From Gammaproteobacteria bacterium (GTDB lineage Bacteria; Pseudomonadota; Gammaproteobacteria; Arenicellales; Poriferihabitantaceae): a stretch of DNA of 8,272 nt. The notes under the pieces were generated by a model. That model made no database searches and had not been told where the DNA came from. It was given only the letters and a program-made list of their open reading frames with translations. This document shows positions 6,436-8,272 of the stretch, in pieces (position 1 is the first letter of the stretch; each line of letters begins with the position of its first letter). The stretch is taken from NCBI GenBank assembly GCA_009839585.1, contig VXPI01000164.1, positions 1-8,272 of the forward strand, read 5' to 3'. The translations under genes were made by a program, and so were the position numbers.

Positions 6436-8007
6436 TCATTTAGGGATTCCCCGGCCTCGAATCCTGGCATCCCCAAAGCTTTCGAAGGCATTCTGAACAA
6501 TGTTTTCCAATTCCTGTACTTCATCATCTGTAAGAGCAGAAAAACTATTCTCGCGTTTGCGTTTCGAAAGTGTGCCGCCATTTTGACGAATCAACAGGAT
6601 CAGGTTTTGCGCCAATCGATCCGGCATGTCGATCATCTCCCTGATTCTGGCCATGGCCCCATCATGCCTGCGGAGATAATCGATTTCTTCGGGCAGATCA
6701 TGCGTCACTGTTCGTTCTACACAGGAGTAGAGGAACTCTGCCGCCATTGTGCAATCAAAATACCGGTACAAATCGGCGGTATCGTTGAGCACTTCGACAT
6801 TTTGCTTGGACGTTGGATGCCATTCGATGAAGTCCATCAAGGGTGCGGAATGGGCCTGCAGCGTTTTACGATAGTCATCGATCCTGTCCAGCATGACCGA
6901 TGACACTGGGAATACCATGCCTGGTGGTATGTATTTGCGGTCCGCCAGGACATGATGAATCAGGCAACGGTGAACACGACCGTTCCCATCCTGGAACGGA
7001 TGGACATGAATGAACCCGAAAGCTGTCCCTGCGGCCTGCAAAACGGGATCAATCCTATCGCTTTGCATGCGGTTGTTGGCAGCCAGCATTCCTGAACACA
7101 ATGCTTCAAGATCCTCTGGGCGGGCACCGATAAATTCCGGCAAGGGGCCATTTCGATAATCCCTTTCGCCAAGGAAAACGCCATCTGGGCGTAGGCCCGG
7201 GAAGACAAAACGCATATCTTTAATCAGCACTTTATGAAGGCGGAAAATTTCTTCCATCGTAAGTTCTTTTTTGCCGGCCTGGAGAACCGCTTTGCCCCAC
7301 TGTTCCAGGCGGTTACGCGGTACGCGCTCGCCTTCGATTTCAAAACTCGCCTGGTTATCGGCCAACAGCAGGAAGCTGGTAGCGCGTGTCAGAATATGTC
7401 GGCCGGTGCGGCCGACCATTTCCGCAGCGCGTTCTGCAAGTCCCATTGCAGTGAATGATTCAAGCAGTTCTGTCCTACGTATGACAGGGCACCAGTCACC
7501 CTTGCCGAGCAGGTTGTCCCTAACCTTATGACGTTTTGAAATCTGCGCCTTGCCTGTAAAGTAGGCCCTGACATCCAGGGCATCGACAGCCGTGACATTA
7601 GGGGCATCATCCACATCAAGTGTCTGCCCGGTCAAAAGTTCATAGTAAAACCAGATGCGCCGAGCGTGTACACCTGTCGGGGTGCCTCTAACAAACTCTT
7701 CCAACACTGACTTTGGTGACGTATCAAATATGCGTTTTAATATGAGCAGGTCGATATTTTCATGTCGCAGGGCAAAGGTCAGGTGATCGGTGAGCCGGCT
7801 CCCGGGCCAGTAGCGCTTGTCGAATACGCGAAACTCTCCCTTTTCACGATGGCTGCCTCCGATATGGTTTTCTGACACGCAGCCTGGCTTTTTGACTGGC
7901 GCACGGATACCGAGTGCCTGGACAAGTGCAGTCCAGCCCGCAAGTTGCGTCCCAGAGGGAACGATCCGGTCCTGGAAATAAGTGCCTGTTTCTAAATTTA
8001 GGCGCAT
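6436..8007 (-). CDS. Class II Fic-domain protein (probable AMP-transferase) with long N-terminal extension
   Basis: Fic enzymes attach AMP or a related group to hydroxyl side chains of target proteins. The catalytic motif is complete: HPFQDGNGRVHR (residues 336-347), with catalytic His336 and the phosphate-binding GNGR. Upstream, SFEIEG (221-226) matches the [S/T]xxxE[G/N] inhibitory-helix motif, with Glu225 expected to block productive ATP binding. An inhibitory motif N-terminal to the Fic core in the same chain defines class II. LGERDYRNGPLPEFIGARPEDL (279-300) is the typical flap region. Residues 1-190 are a less familiar extension, including HARRIWFYYELLTG and KRHKVRDNLLG. The C-terminal part (about 400-523) is helical and charged, and probably mediates dimerisation or target binding. 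At 523 residues it is longer than many bacterial Fic proteins. No antitoxin gene is adjacent, consistent with self-inhibition. A TAGG lies about 10 bases before ATG 8007. The substrate is unknown. Confidence 0.93.
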   Translation of the reverse strand: MRLNLETGTYFQDRIVPSGTQLAGWTALVQALGIRAPVKKPGCVSENHIGGSHREKGEFRVFDKRYWPGSRLTDHLTFALRHENIDLLILKRIFDTSPKSVLEEFVRGTPTGVHARRIWFYYELLTGQTLDVDDAPNVTAVDALDVRAYFTGKAQISKRHKVRDNLLGKGDWCPVIRRTELLESFTAMGLAERAAEMVGRTGRHILTRATSFLLLADNQASFEIEGERVPRNRLEQWGKAVLQAGKKELTMEEIFRLHKVLIKDMRFVFPGLRPDGVFLGERDYRNGPLPEFIGARPEDLEALCSGMLAANNRMQSDRIDPVLQAAGTAFGFIHVHPFQDGNGRVHRCLIHHVLADRKYIPPGMVFPVSSVMLDRIDDYRKTLQAHSAPLMDFIEWHPTSKQNVEVLNDTADLYRYFDCTMAAEFLYSCVERTVTHDLPEEIDYLRRHDGAMARIREMIDMPDRLAQNLILLIRQNGGTLSKRKRENSFSALTDDEVQELENIVQNAFESFGDARIRGRGIPK

Positions 8008-8065
8008 AAATCGAAAACCTATTACATATATCGAATTATGCTTATAATATTACATATGAATCGAA
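8005..8065. promoter_or_regulatory. Triplicated operator-like motif over the Fic promoter and start codon
   Basis: On the plus strand, CATAAATCGAA (8005-8015) and CATATATCGAA (8025-8035) match at 10 of 11 positions and lie exactly 20 bp apart, about two helical turns. A third, longer version, CATATGAATCGAA (8053-8065), has a 2-base insertion. The second and third are both preceded by the same five bases, TATTA. The first copy contains the Fic start codon (CAT, 8005-8007). The arrangement looks like binding sites for a repressor acting on the Fic gene. The region also contains -10-like sequences such as TATTAT on the minus strand, but a clear -35/-10 pair could not be settled. Confidence 0.5.
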
Positions 8066-8190
8066 AAATAGATGTTTCTTTCAGCAATATAAAATTGTCA
8101 GAACAAAGAAAATAGTTGGAAGCTGGAATGTAGTCTTTGTCAAATTGCTTCAGGTACAACCAAAACAAGCTCCAAAAGCATTTCCGTAAC

Positions 8191-8270
8191 TACTCGCCCC
8201 TGCCTGGCCGCTGGCAGGGGGCGAGCATTTACCCTTGATCTTTATTTGGCTACTCGTTATGCCTGGCCGA
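8191..8270 (+). repeat. Two partial direct repeats about 60 bp apart at the right edge
   Basis: TACTCG recurs at 8191 and 8251, and TGCCTGGCCG recurs at 8201 and 8260, with 4 and 3 different bases between the two parts. The first copy forms the left half of the hairpin at 8193-8225. The second copy is cut by the window edge, so it is unknown whether it also forms a hairpin. It may be a dispersed or tandem hairpin element. Confidence 0.45.
8193..8225. repeat. Strong GC-rich hairpin
   Basis: Arms CTCGCCCCTGCC (8193-8204) and GGCAGGGGGCGAG (8213-8225) pair over 12 bp with a single extra G and an 8-base loop TGGCCGCT. Neither strand shows a U tract directly after it, so it is not a standard Rho-independent terminator, although it could stop a gene arriving from beyond the right edge together with other signals. 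Confidence 0.6.
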
Positions 8271-8272
8271 GG

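Noticed and set aside
8038..8115. 25-codon plus-strand ORF divergent from the Fic gene
   Set aside because: Too short, no ribosome-binding site, unrecognised, and it overlaps the operator-like repeats.
8138..8143. Perfect TTGACA on the minus strand as -35 box for the Fic gene
   Set aside because: No acceptable -10 box lies 16-18 bp downstream; the nearest TATTTT is at about 23 bp.
8191..8272. CRISPR array, because of the roughly 60-bp repeat period and the nearby hairpin
   Set aside because: Only two partial copies are present, they differ internally in length and sequence, and the right half of the hairpin is not repeated within the window.

Overview
The window looks like chromosomal DNA of a gammaproteobacterium of moderate GC content. 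The evidence is a YggX iron-trafficking protein and a MurA whose active-site residues lie within one or two positions of the E. coli numbering. Genus and species cannot be read from the sequence. Codons and spacers around 2260-4130 look clearly more AT-rich than murA and the Fic gene, which fits an acquired segment.

Left part (1-1977, all minus strand): a three-gene, operon-like series read in the order rhodanese-fold exported protein (1977-1387), TauD/TfdA-type Fe(II)/2-oxoglutarate oxygenase (1364-453), then a protein cut by the window edge (369-1) that I recognise as the N-terminal part of a Cas6/Cmx6-like (subtype MYXAN) protein. No CRISPR repeats or other cas genes are visible here. Just upstream of the rhodanese gene (1974-2257) are two short overlapping reading frames, offset by one base, that may be the remains of one gene.

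Middle (2260-4130, minus strand): a compact type II restriction-modification cassette. A beta-class amino-methyltransferase (TSPPY motif first, DPFAGVGTT motif last) is read first. It is followed, with a one-base stop/start overlap, by a PD-(D/E)xK-type endonuclease. The methyltransferase is broken by one extra base in an A7 run (T7 on the plus strand, 3532-3538). Removing one A restores a 299-residue protein. The frameshift should also uncouple translation of the endonuclease, so it may act as a switch, mark decay, or be a sequencing error. A good sigma70-like promoter lies at 4053-4082.

Right part: yggX (minus) and murA (plus) are divergent housekeeping genes. A 523-residue class II Fic enzyme (minus) follows convergently, with its own inhibitory-helix motif and a large N-terminal extension. 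Its promoter region carries three related copies of a CATAxATCGAA-type motif, one covering the start codon. The right edge (8191-8272) has a strong 12-bp hairpin and a partial second copy of its left half about 60 bp further on.

The most unusual items are the Cas6-like gene in an apparently non-CRISPR operon with an oxygenase and a rhodanese, and the homopolymer frameshift that may control both halves of the restriction-modification system.
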